Below are positions 1-8,026 of a DNA stretch of 24,132 bases, piece by piece. The notes beneath the pieces were generated by a model, which was not told the origin of the DNA, ran no database searches, and saw only the letters and a list, made by a program, of their open reading frames with translations. The stretch is from Stemphylium vesicarium (taxonomy: Eukaryota > Ascomycota > Dothideomycetes > Pleosporales > Pleosporaceae), in contig QXCR01000282.1 of NCBI GenBank assembly GCA_004380135.1, positions 1-24,132 on the forward strand, given 5' to 3'. Made by a program: the position numbers and the translations under genes. How positions within the stretch are numbered: position 1 is the stretch's first letter; each line of letters begins with the position of its first letter.

Positions 1-207
1 TATATATTTTACAAGCTCGGATTCCTGCGTGGTGTTGAGCAATCGGCCATTTGCAAGTGCTGTTGCACGCGCTCGTGTAAGCCCTCGGTGGCGTCGTGAT
101 AACGTAGATCGGTCGCAATCGTACTTCGCAGCAATATCTGCATATGTAAAATCATCTCCAAGGCTTAGCGATTCAATTGCTGCAAGCGCAGCTTCAATTC
201 CTGTCAT
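1..207 (-). pseudogene. pogo-type DDE transposase, N-terminal part (runs off left edge)
   Basis: Read on the minus strand from an ATG at 207, the frame stays open to base 1 (69 codons) and leaves the window. It starts MTGIEAALAAIESL and continues with a helix-turn-helix of the Psq/pogo kind (IAAKYDCDRSTLSRRHRG, about residues 27-44), then LLNTTQESELVKYI, which resembles the linker before the CENP-B/Tc5 DNA-binding domain. In this family that N-terminal part binds the element ends and the DDE core follows. The core is outside the window, so whether the copy is intact cannot be judged. The sequence upstream of the start (250-305) looks like the element's outer end. Filed as pseudogene only because it is partial; the visible part has no break. 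Confidence 0.75.
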
Positions 208-254
208 GGTGGTTGAGATATAATTGATTGAAAAATGTGGAAAAAGCGGTGTTG

Positions 255-285
255 CGTGCATTCGGTGGGGCCGTGCACTCGGTGG
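255..285. repeat. subterminal direct repeat, probable outer end of the pogo element
   Basis: Two 14-base copies of CGTGCAYTCGGTGG (255-268 and 272-285) differ at one position and start 17 bases apart. They lie just upstream of the minus-strand transposase start at 207, where the terminal or subterminal repeats of a pogo element would be. No partner end is in the window, so the assignment is inference. Confidence 0.4.
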
Positions 286-378
286 TGGAACACGTTAGCG
301 CAATCGGCAGAGGGAAGTAAGCTCTTTCGATGGCACAACCAGTTTTGCCAGCGCAGTCCAATCAGATTTTTTAAGGAC

Positions 379-498
379 TATACGAACGGATCGTCTACCT
401 TATACGAACGGATCGTCTACCTTATACGAACGGATCGTCTACCTTATACGAACGGATCGTCTACCTTATACGAACGGATCGTCTACCTTATACGAACG
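379..498. repeat. 22-bp minisatellite, about 5.4 copies
   Basis: Five identical 22-bp units beginning TATACGAACGGATCG occupy 379-400, 401-422, 423-444, 445-466 and 467-488, followed by a 10-base partial unit (489-498). The copies show no sequence differences, which implies recent expansion or homogenisation. 22 is not a multiple of 3, yet the array is open in the plus frame starting at 235, so it encodes a cycling 22-residue pattern there. I regard that frame as accidental. The array abuts the broken end of the DUF4470-type relic. Confidence 0.95.
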
Positions 499-928
499 TC
501 TTTGCTTGCATCGAGTGTTCGGGCTTCTTGTGGATCTTGTTGCACACGTCCTGAATGTATGGCAAGATACCTTCCTGCAAGGCTTGAACTATGGCCTGTG
601 GTAGCATCGCTGAATACCAGACATGCAGCATTATCAGAGTTGCGACTTCAAGCTCGAAGTGAACCGCTATACGTAAGAGTATGGCATTGCGCGCAATAAC
701 AATCGTGTCCCGGTCGTTAATGACCGCTTTGCAATTCCTTGCGTAGTCCTCGGGAAGACCGACGACGGTCTTGATAACGTTTCGAAGATCGCCGGAGGCC
801 GCAAAGAGTAACGAAACGTCATTTTGCAGAATCGCTTCATCACCCTCGTTTTCGGCGACCTTGAGCAGGTCTAGCGCTGGCATGTTGCCCCATCATAAGG
901 TTCTTGCAGAAATGATTTTCGCCAAGTG
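488..928 (-). pseudogene. DUF4470-type (often MYND-associated) protein relic
   Basis: The minus-strand frame from 883 to 488 carries hallmark stretches of the fungal DUF4470 domain: PALDLL, ENEGDE, LLFAASGDLRNVIKTV, VINDRD, IVIARNAILL, WYSA and IQDVCNKIHKKP. The role of this family is unknown. Members usually have an N-terminal MYND finger and several hundred more residues. Just upstream, the family motif WGN-x-PA is present, but TGA sits in frame before it. Removing one A near 892 would join it to an upstream frame reading LGENHFCKNLM, so a 1-base frameshift is likely. The frame stops inside the first base of the minisatellite, at the point (AKTF) where homologues continue. It is therefore broken at both ends and almost certainly non-functional. 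The domain call rests on remembered family patterns. Confidence 0.65.
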
Positions 929-1260
929 TGTGTAATGGGACCTGCTGTGGCACCAATACGTCGCAAGCTGTCAGTGGTCGCATGTCGAGGTCGAACCCCA
1001 TGCTAGGCCGCAACAAGGCGGTGTATATTAAACTGCGTGTTCATCTCCTTTATGTTTATCTTTGTCTTTGTTTGCGTAAATTCGCAGTGAGTACACTGAT
1101 AGCCACGGTAGAGCTTGAGATTGGGGAATGTCGGCTTTGTAGGCAGTGCGAGATGGTGTCGGTCGTAGGATCAAGGAGGTCATATTCCTCCTTAAGGCGC
1201 GAGATAAGCGTAGCAGCTGTCTTAGTAGATATAGTATTTAGAATTCAGACTTATTATTCT
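890..1260 (-). pseudogene. possible OrsD-like Cys2 zinc-finger relic
   Basis: A minus-strand frame contains PNLKLYRGYQCTHCEF (C-x2-C at 1095-1084), followed by scattered His residues, an in-frame TAG near 1011, and HGVRP. This resembles the beginning of the OrsD/PF12013 finger (hydrophobic-x-GYxCxxC, later His and HG). A second frame just upstream (ISRLKEEYDLLDP, around 1215-1170) could be the preceding stretch, which would need another frameshift. It overlaps the upstream end of the DUF4470 relic in a different frame, so the two interpretations compete between about 890 and 930. Weak, short and degenerate. Confidence 0.3.
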
Positions 1261-1266
1261 TATTGA

Positions 1267-1881
1267 AGGCGCACTTCTTGTTACAGTCAGGAGTTTGCAA
1301 CGCAGAGACGCGACTGGGACATGATAGGAGGAACATTTAAGACATAATTTGCGTGGCTAGATGTGATTTAGCTTCATAAAGCATTGGCGCGGCGTACATT
1401 AACTTATCCTCCTTCCTCCATACATTGTATCGCGTCAATACCGACTCATTATCGTTAACTTTGTGTCATAGGCTTATAGTTGTTGGAATTTTGGATGTTG
1501 CTGTTACACAAAGAGGGGTATGCATTATCTCTCGGGACAACCCAACGAGATCCATCTACTAGCATTAATGATTGGCGAACAGCTTTCAGCGAAGCTTATA
1601 ATTGGGGCTTCATGCATGCGACTCGCGTCCTTATCTTCCGGTCAGCTTCCGGTCAGCATACTTCTTATGAGATGCTAGCTAGGTAGAAGTCGAAGCCCTA
1701 TCACCAGGAACCTGTCTGTCTCACATATCTTCCATACTCCAAGGATTTAAGAAACGAATAAGACAAAAAACTTTCGTGTCTCTAAGACCGCACTACTTAT
1801 CCACACTATAATCAAAACCTATCCTAGAAATCTCATTTCGTTGTGCAGTTTTCCGTTTGCATTCCCAAATAACCAGCGACC
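1267..1881. other. intergenic stretch upstream of the methyltransferase gene
   Basis: About 600 bases without a recognisable gene. A 68-codon plus frame (1480-1686) matches nothing I know. The last 100 bases before the ATG at 1882 are pyrimidine-rich and presumably hold the promoter and leader, but no defined element can be named. A short direct repeat (CTTCCGGTCAGC, about 1635-1656) is visible. Confidence 0.5.
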
Positions 1882-3057
1882 ATGCCAGAAACCTCGGTGA
1901 AGAAACCCGAGGCTGTTGTGCCCCAACATACCTCAACCTTTCTCCGGGAGAGCATTATTCAGACACAATACCCACACAACAAAGAGGAATCAGTTTCACT
2001 GATAACCAAGTACCTGTTGGAGAATGTTGAGCAATTTCGGCAACTGACCGAGCTCCGCAAAGAGGTAAATGAAACGAGCTCCGGTTTCGTTCTGGTGAAC
2101 ATTAAACAATGACGCTGACTGACATAGGGTTGGAAGAACCCAAAAGGCGACACATACTTCAAAAACCAACGTCAGGCCGCTGATACCGCTGATCGCAATA
2201 TGGCACGGTTCTTCTATAAGATGATGAGGGAGATTGGCGAAGAGATGCACCAGTCGACTCATGCTTTAGCAATACCACCAAACAGTGTCAGCCCGGCCAT
2301 TCTCGACATGTGCATGGCACCCGGCGGCTTTCTTGCCATAGCGATGGAGAAGAACCCTGAAGCCAGTGCGCTTGGCATGAGCCTGCCCGCTTCTACTGGT
2401 GGACACAAGGTGCTTCTACAAAAAGGACCCAATGTGACAGTCGAATATCTTGACATAACAATGCTCGCTGCGGATATGGGCGCCACAGACATTCCCATCG
2501 AGCACCCTGATGCCAGCAATATGCTATCTCGACGGTTTAATCCTGGCGAAGTCTTCGATATTGTCTTATGCGACGGCCAAGTCCTCCGTACGCATGACCG
2601 AGCTGCTTACCGTGAAAAGAGAGAAGCTCGCAGACTCACGATCACACAGCTTGCCATTGGTCTTGAACACGTCAAGAGTGGGGGCTGCATGATTGTCCTT
2701 CTCCACAAGGTCGAAGCTGTCGATACCGTCTCACTGCTGTATACATTCAACAAATTCTCTTCAGTCAGACTGTTTAAGTCAAAGAAGTACCATGCGAAGC
2801 GCTCGTCCTTCTACATGATTGCCACCAATATTCAAAGCGAGCACGGTGAAGCTGTTCTAGCGGTTGAACAGTGGAAGAGGCAGTGGAGTGTCGCAACTCT
2901 GGGAAACGATTCCGACTGCGAAGAAGAGTTTGCCACGGCTCGTTCGGACGTGGAAAACATTCTGGACGAGTTTGGAAGCGTGCTTATACAGTTGGGTCGA
3001 GAGATATGGAGCACACAAGCAAGCGCATTGAGGAAGGCGTCTTTCATCCAGAAATGA
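1882..3057 (+). CDS. FtsJ-like (RrmJ-fold) SAM-dependent methyltransferase, two exons
   Basis: Exon 1 is 1882-2064 and exon 2 is 2128-3057. The 63-bp intron (GTAAAT...ACATAG, GCTGAC branch) is phase 0 and joins LRKE to GWKNPKGDTYF, giving 370 aa. The AdoMet-binding motif I is clear (ILDMCMAPGGF, about residues 119-129). The FtsJ K-D-K-E tetrad can be partly placed: K92 in FFYKMM, D210 in VLCDG and K255 in VLLHKVE. The fourth position, where RrmJ-type enzymes have Glu in SSExY, reads RSSFYMI, so the Glu is absent. Family members 2'-O-methylate RNA (rRNA, tRNA or cap); the substrate here is unknown. The C-terminal ~75 residues are helical with an acidic patch (SDCEEE). Start and intron are well supported by frame continuity. 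Close relatives are often annotated only as FtsJ-domain proteins in fungi. Confidence 0.85.
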
Positions 3058-3256
3058 TGAGTTTCGGCGAATCTCCAAGAGAGTAACTTACTTCAACTCC
3101 TGTTCACAACTACTTGCAGTGTGTCTCAGGTTGGGTGTTAGATAGCAGGTGTCGCTCGTCACTGTCTTTATAATTAAGAATAATCGTGCTATGTAAAGCT
3201 CGGGTGTAACAACCGTCAGCCCTGGGTACCTTGTATGGTCACGTGGATTATCCACC

Positions 3257-3279
3257 CAGACTTGCTATCAGTCAGTTCA
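3257..3279. repeat. left terminal inverted repeat of hAT element
   Basis: 23 bases starting CAGACTTGCTATCAG, identical to the reverse complement of 4507-4529. It is followed at 3290-3319 by a near copy of the right subterminal segment (GAAGCCTCTGG, then ACTGACTGAACTGACTGAC). Confidence 0.85.
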
Positions 3280-3551
3280 AGAAGCCTCTGGACTGACTGA
3301 ACTGACTGACGTTGGACTGACGTCAGCTATTTTGAGGCTGTATTTTGTAGCCATAATAGCCACTGCTAGTGTTGTTTGAAAGCGGCGATAAGATAACGCT
3401 AGTCCTAGATAGGCCTTCACTAGTCTTATAAAGATTAGAGGTAAACTGCTGGGCCAATCAGAGTTTTTAGAGTGCGCTAGTCTCACCCAGCAAGCTCTAC
3501 GCGTCTCGCCCGCTACAACCACTCGACGCATATTTTCTTTTAGAGTACTTC

Positions 3552-4367
3552 ATGTCTACTCCCTCCAACTCAGGCCTCGGCCGCCTCGTCGAATACGATA
3601 AGCGCGATTCTCCTCGACCGTCGCTATCGAACGCGCCTACTATTGGCGATACTGCGTGCGAGGCTCAGCCCGATGAGCCCGTTGTAGTACAGGCGGACAT
3701 ACCCGACTACGACGATGACGACAACTACGTCGGGCTTGATTTTAAGCGCGTGCCGTACCTAGAGCGGCGCCAGGTTGAGCGCTGTGGTCGCGGCGGGCCA
3801 AAAAGCTGGATCTACAAGAACCACCTCGCGGCGCTCTGGAAGGTGCCCAACACCCATATCACCGCCCGTGACGGCGTCCACTATCGCGACGGCTGGCTTG
3901 ATAATAACCATCGGGCGTTCTTGCGAATGTGGCAGGAGCGAAGCAACGCTGCGGTCGACGTAGCCGACGCAGTAACGCCGCCGCAAAAGAAGCCCCGGCT
4001 AGGGTTGTCAGCGTCGCGATCAGCCTTTCTGCAGTCGTCGATTGAGACTAATCTGCGGCAGGTAGAGGCAAGTCTGAAGGAGGATGAATATGAGATCTGG
4101 AGGCGGCAACCAGCGTTAGCTGAGGAGGATCGGCTCTCGCTTAACCCGCTGCTCTACTGGGAGTCAGTTGCTGGACAATTTCCAGTACTCTCTAAGTTTG
4201 CTATTAACATACTTACAATACCAGCGGCAGCAGCAGACTGCGAGCGGACATTTAGCGAGCTTGGCGACATGTTAGGCACGCGGAGACTCCAAATGAAGCC
4301 AGAGCTTGTCGCAGCTTTACAGAGTTGGAAGAGTTGGGAGAGGCTTGGTACACGTGCTGGCCCATAA
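3552..4367 (+). CDS. hAT transposase remnant: N-terminal region fused to HATC dimerisation domain
   Basis: 271-aa frame with an ATG start. Residues ~60-95 (DFKRVPYLERRQVERCGRGG, then PKSWIYKNH) match the start of the BED-finger region of fungal hAT transposases. The Cys/His ligands that should follow are missing. The last ~75 residues are a typical hAT C-terminal dimerisation domain: NPLLYWESVAGQFPVLSKFA, ILTIPAAAADCERTFSELG, then RRLQMKPELVAALQSWKSW. The roughly 400-residue catalytic (RNase H-like DDE) core expected between them is absent, so the product cannot transpose. The frame across the deletion has stayed open. A protein keeping the dimerisation domain could in principle interfere with full-length transposase, as deletion-derivative products do for P elements; for this copy that is speculation. 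It sits wholly inside the element bounded by 3257 and 4529. Confidence 0.8.
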   Translation: MSTPSNSGLGRLVEYDKRDSPRPSLSNAPTIGDTACEAQPDEPVVVQADIPDYDDDDNYVGLDFKRVPYLERRQVERCGRGGPKSWIYKNHLAALWKVPNTHITARDGVHYRDGWLDNNHRAFLRMWQERSNAAVDVADAVTPPQKKPRLGLSASRSAFLQSSIETNLRQVEASLKEDEYEIWRRQPALAEEDRLSLNPLLYWESVAGQFPVLSKFAINILTIPAAAADCERTFSELGDMLGTRRLQMKPELVAALQSWKSWERLGTRAGP

Positions 4368-4478
4368 GTAGAGGTGGTTACTGGCCGTATACTATCAGAG
4401 GAAGAAATTTCAAGAATACAAGAGCAGCTGTCCTAATTCGACATTAGTTAATCTAGTTTAGGTCAGTCTAGGTTAGTC

Positions 4479-4508
4479 CAGTCAGTCCGGAGGCCTCCGG
4501 ACTGACTG
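4479..4508. repeat. perfect 30-bp palindrome at right end of hAT element
   Basis: CAGTCAGTCCGGAGG followed directly by its exact reverse complement. It ends two bases inside the right terminal inverted repeat. A degenerate version of the same block lies near the left end (3290-3310), in direct orientation. It could extrude as a hairpin or act as a transposase-binding array. Confidence 0.9.
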
Positions 4509-4529
4509 AACTGACTGATAGCAAGTCTG
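4507..4529. repeat. right terminal inverted repeat of hAT element
   Basis: 23 bases ending ATAGCAAGTCTG, the exact reverse complement of 3257-3279. The ankyrin relic begins immediately outside it. Confidence 0.85.
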
Positions 4530-4531
4530 AC

Positions 4532-4828
4532 TACAAGTACAGAGGGTATAGTACAGCTTATCCTGTTAGTACAGCCTTGCGCTATACATCACAGTTTGGG
4601 CTCCCTCACATAACTGAAAAGGTGTTGGCTACTGTAAATGTGCCCATTGTAGAGGTAGTAAACGCTGAAGATAGCTGGGGCAATACTCCCATGACTATCG
4701 CGGCGAAGAACGGCCAGTATGAGATGACGAAGATGTTGCTCGACAAGGGCGCCGAGGTCGACGCGCAGGGTGGGTGCTACGGCAACGCACTGCACGCAGC
4801 TTCAGATGGAGACGAGCAAAGAACCTAG
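4532..4828 (+). pseudogene. ankyrin-repeat relic of a NACHT-ankyrin type gene
   Basis: The plus frame is open from the hAT end to a TAG at 4826-4828. It contains a linker-like stretch (TSQFGLPHITEKVL) and then ankyrin repeats: SWGNTPMTIAAKNGQYEMTK, MLLDKGAEVDAQGG, YGNALHAAS. The GG-x-YGNALHAAS signature is shared with the repeat block of the NACHT-ankyrin gene at 20466-24132. There is no ATG before the first repeat and the frame dies where the next repeat should read GHEQVV. It is a fragment left after rearrangement, perhaps linked to the hAT insertion that borders it. Ankyrin repeats bind other proteins, and in fungal STAND proteins they act as the sensing part; this piece alone would not. 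Confidence 0.7.
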
Positions 4829-4888
4829 CGGCGACATATTGGAACCAAGGCTGTTGCTGGTTCGGCTATCGCTACCACAGATTATCAT

Positions 4889-4890
<2 letters not shown>

Positions 4891-4920
<30 letters not shown>
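4891..4920. repeat. (CA)15 microsatellite
   Basis: Fifteen uninterrupted CA units directly downstream of the ankyrin relic. Likely length-polymorphic. Confidence 0.98.
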
Positions 4921-4926
<6 letters not shown>

Positions 4927-5255
4927 TATGTAACGGTACAAAAAGGCCGACCTTGTGTACCGTTCTGTATACAAGGTATTTATACCGTCACTATACATAG
5001 CTGCACTCCTTCATAGATACTCAAGTAACTCAGTCCTTCATCTTCTATCACTACTATACGTGAGAGTACCGAAGGCCTGGGACTAGCTAGAAATCAATAT
5101 GGCACATCGCTGCTAATAATAAGACAAACCACAAGACCCAAAATCTACATTTATCGCAACAATAAAAACGCATCTCCGGCCAAACCAACCTTTTAGATCC
5201 GCCACTGCGAAACTTTTGCTATCGCAGGGCGTCAAAACTTCTCACTAGAGTTCTT
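4921..5255. other. intergenic stretch between ankyrin relic and CCCH gene
   Basis: AT-rich sequence without a recognisable gene. An 8-base inverted repeat ACGGTACA (4933-4940) / TGTACCGT (4956-4963) is visible, with another TACCGT-containing piece nearby. The 3' UTR of the minus-strand CCCH gene should lie in the right part. Confidence 0.5.
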
Positions 5256-7440
5256 CTACGGCCAATTCGCCTGCAGTCTTCCGCCTTCTTCACGCTCTTT
5301 CTTGAATGTCCTCTCTGGCAAGTCCGGAAACATGTTTTTGTTCGCTTCCACAAACGGTCTTAGTATCTCATCGAGCCTTCTGCGAGTATGATCAGGATTG
5401 TAAGAGACTTTGGTCATCGCACCTCCCAGCTTGCTTGGCAGTCCAGAATGGCGATAAAGATCATAGTTAGAAGGCCTGCCTTTGTGATCGTACAACTCCG
5501 TAACGAAGTCCTGAGTATATTAGCAGGTGTGAGCTGCCAAAATTGCAAGTGCACTTACACCTTGAGAGCGGTCCTTCCTCGCCCTTAAATTAGAGATAAT
5601 TGACGAGATGACTCTAGAAGCTGATCCAGGCTCAATAGGAATACGATCATCGAGCAACAAATCTAAGATAGGTGTATCCGTGAGTGTAGCGTCAAAATTT
5701 GACTTCTGATCGTTTCGCCTGTCGCGTACGCTCACGTGGCTTGGATCACTGGCAAGCGTGGCTTTCCTTGTCTCCTCCATAGTACTCATGGGAATGACCT
5801 TTATAGGCATGCCGCCACTTTTTGGGCAGCTCGCGACATAGTCCTGCATTTGGTGGCGGAATTTGCAACGATCTCCCCTTTCACAGAAGCCGCGGGAGAA
5901 CCAAAAGAAACAGGTCAAGCAGTCCGGGGTCGACTGGGTTGGATCCTGCATCGAGTCAGTCATATATCGCAGTAATAACAAGACGTCTGTGAGAGCCGTC
6001 CCAAAGATGGAGACGATGCCTACATACCTTGTCATATACGTTTCCAGACAATATGCGTTTGGATAGCGGACGATCGGGTAAGCGCCGTTTTGGTTGCATG
6101 TGGCCACTTGTCACGAGCTTGTATCCGGCATTTCCACTAGAAGCTGTGCCATGCGATAAGTCTAGGCCAGCTTGATCAGAGGAGACGCGATCAGAATCCA
6201 AACACATATATTCCGTTTTGACTTGTGGCTCTCGTTTTAGAGCCTTGTGGTATTCCACATCGGTAGACGGCATTTTTGCTTCCCTGATAGGAGGTGCGCC
6301 ATTGATAGACGGGACCGCCTTAAGGGACTTTGAAGTGTTCCTTGGAGTTAGCAAGTCCTTCGCTCCATCTGCAGGTTGCTTGTTTGAGGACTCGGAAGGA
6401 AGCGGCTTAGACGAGGAAGCTTCAGTATCTAGTGCGTTGCTGCTCTCCTGTCGCAGCCAATCAGTAGCAGAAGGCGCTACAGGGCCACTGAGACCAGCTT
6501 CCAGTAATACCAGGATATCGGCCTTTGACTGCGAGTCAAAATTTCCACCATCTTGCTGTTTTCCCCAGTAGGGAGCAGTTGAGGGTCGAACTTTAGCTGC
6601 GTTTGCCTCGTCCGAAATAAGCTGGTCAATGGTGTCCAGATCAGCACTACCGGCTTCTCTCACCACACTCCCCCTCTTGTCTTCATTTGACGCTCGACTT
6701 TGGAGGCCATCAATGTGGCTCGCAGAAGAGTCGTCGTTGTAGCTTAAATAGTTTGGAACAAGCTTCGGAGCCTCGCTGGATTGTTTCTGACCCTTGTCAA
6801 TGGATGTAGAAGCTCCTTGACTGCTTTCGAGATTGGTTGGTGTTGCTGACTCGCTAACAGCTTTCTCAACACGCATTTCGTCGTCTTTGCTAGCTAAGCA
6901 CTCAGCCATGGCAGCATTGAGACGGCGTTGTAATTGCGCTGTAACTTGGGATGAGGAACATTCCTTAGCCCCTTCAATTAGGAAGTAGAGCCCTTTTTGC
7001 AGAATATCGACTGTACCCATCATTGCTCCAATCTCTTTTGCCTTGCATAAATTGCTACTATTTTCCCATATTGCCCTCGCTGTATCCACTTTCTTCTCGT
7101 CTGCGCCCTCATCCCTTAATGCCTCTATGAGTGTACTGACTAGACATGGTGTCGCTTGGGACTCGAGTGCGCAAGATTTGGCGATCGTCAGAGCTGTCAT
7201 TGAAAAGAAGGGCAGGTTTTCTGGGATATTCGCAAGTACTTTCAGTTGATACTGACAGGTTTCAGGAAGTACAAGCGGGCTTGGAAGTAGGAAGCTGCCC
7301 TCAGATCGGGGTCGGACATTGCGCGCTGAGTTCGAGGTAGAGTTGCTATCTTCAGCCTGCTCGGCTCCGTTGTTAGCTGGGGTCCTACAACATTAATACC
7401 TAGCTCATCTAACCTTGCGCTTGCTCATTCCAAAGGCCAT
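5256..7440 (-). CDS. CCCH zinc-finger protein, four exons, otherwise uncharacterised
   Basis: Assembled on the minus strand as 7440-7414, 7356-6028, 5945-5559 and 5510-5256, giving 665 aa. The introns are 57 bp (GTTAGA...GAGCAG with a CTAAC branch), 82 bp (GTATGT...ATGCAG) and 48 bp (GTAAGT...CTCAG), all phase 0. The first exon encodes only MAFGMSKRK. If that splice is wrong, translation could start at the ATG at 7200. One CCCH finger is exact: C464-x8-C473-x5-C479-x3-H483 (CFFWFSRGFCERGDRCKFRH). Such fingers usually bind single-stranded RNA. Residues ~40-160 are a helical region (QYQLKVLANIPENLPFF, then repeated Ala/Leu-rich helices) that looks like a distinct conserved domain. Residues ~165-440 are low-complexity and Ser-rich. 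The C-terminal ~80 residues (NYDLYRHSGLPSKLGGAM onward) look folded. No function can be named. Confidence 0.8.
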
Positions 7441-8026
7441 TGTCAAACGACTGGCACCTGACCGGTGGGTCTCTTTGCGTTCGTGGGTTAATGTGTTTAC
7501 CAGTTGCAATAACTTATGGCTGCTGAGATTTGTCCCTCGCGCTAGTGCTAGTGGAAATCAGCTGCCCAACTTAGCTTAGCGCGTAATCTACGAACGCGAG
7601 ATCTGCGCGGAACCTGCGCGTCTCTGCAGCACAAGAGATCGTTCACTCTACTTTTTTTGAGAAGAGTGGATGGTCCACCGATACCCCTCACGTGATCGCG
7701 CGTAGTTAGCTCCTTGGTCTGTTGGCAAAAGTCTGGCTTTCGAGCTGTTGGTGGGTTCACGTTGAAAGAGAGATGTCGTTGTGGGATGAGACGCGTGAGA
7801 CTCCATCCACCGGCATTCGTATCGCTGTGTCTGGTGTTATGAGTGCGTGCTGGTAGATATGATGAGACAGAAAGTATTGGAAGAGACGTATTGAGAAAAT
7901 GGAAAACGCGTTGGGTCAGAGTACGAGAGAAGAGGAGCGAAGAGCGAGATCATAGAGATGTAAATGTCAAGTCAGCCTGACATGAAACATTTCAGAAATT
8001 GACTTTACGTAGAGCAGGAATGTACA
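7441..8026. other. intergenic stretch upstream of the CCCH gene
   Basis: Contains the presumed promoter of the minus-strand CCCH gene (just right of 7440) and the 3' UTR of the membrane-protein gene. A 70-codon minus frame (7548-7760) is unrecognisable and basic, probably chance. No promoter element is clear. Confidence 0.5.

Larger units (their letters stand above)
3257..4529 (+). mobile_element. short hAT element (internally deleted derivative)
   Basis: The element is bounded by a perfect 23-bp terminal inverted repeat: 3257-3279 starting CAGACTTGCTATCAG, and 4507-4529 as its reverse complement. Inside each end lie more copies of the ACTGACTGAACTGAC motif in both orientations. Total length is 1273 bp, much shorter than an autonomous hAT (usually 2.5-4 kb). 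It carries one open frame with hAT N- and C-terminal pieces. hAT transposition normally leaves 8-bp target duplications, but the flanking octamers (TATCCACC left, ACTACAAG right) do not match, so this is an old, rearranged or recombined copy. Confidence 0.8.

Noticed and set aside
379..498. CRISPR-like look of the regular 22-bp units
   Set aside because: There are no spacers; the units are head-to-tail and identical, in a eukaryotic genome. It is a minisatellite.
235..699. 154-codon plus frame running through the minisatellite
   Set aside because: Its coding look comes only from the repeat being open in three frames. It overlaps the better-supported minus-strand relic and has no domain.
928..1266. 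112-codon plus frame
   Set aside because: No recognisable domain; it is antisense to the Cys2 finger-like minus frame.
1480..1686. 68-codon plus frame
   Set aside because: No family resemblance, no splice partner and no coding context.
2259..2519. 86-codon minus frame inside the methyltransferase gene
   Set aside because: Antisense shadow of the FtsJ-like exon.
3249..4537. 8-bp target duplication around the hAT element
   Set aside because: The octamers next to the 23-bp termini do not match, and shifting the boundary keeps the flanks inside the inverted repeat.
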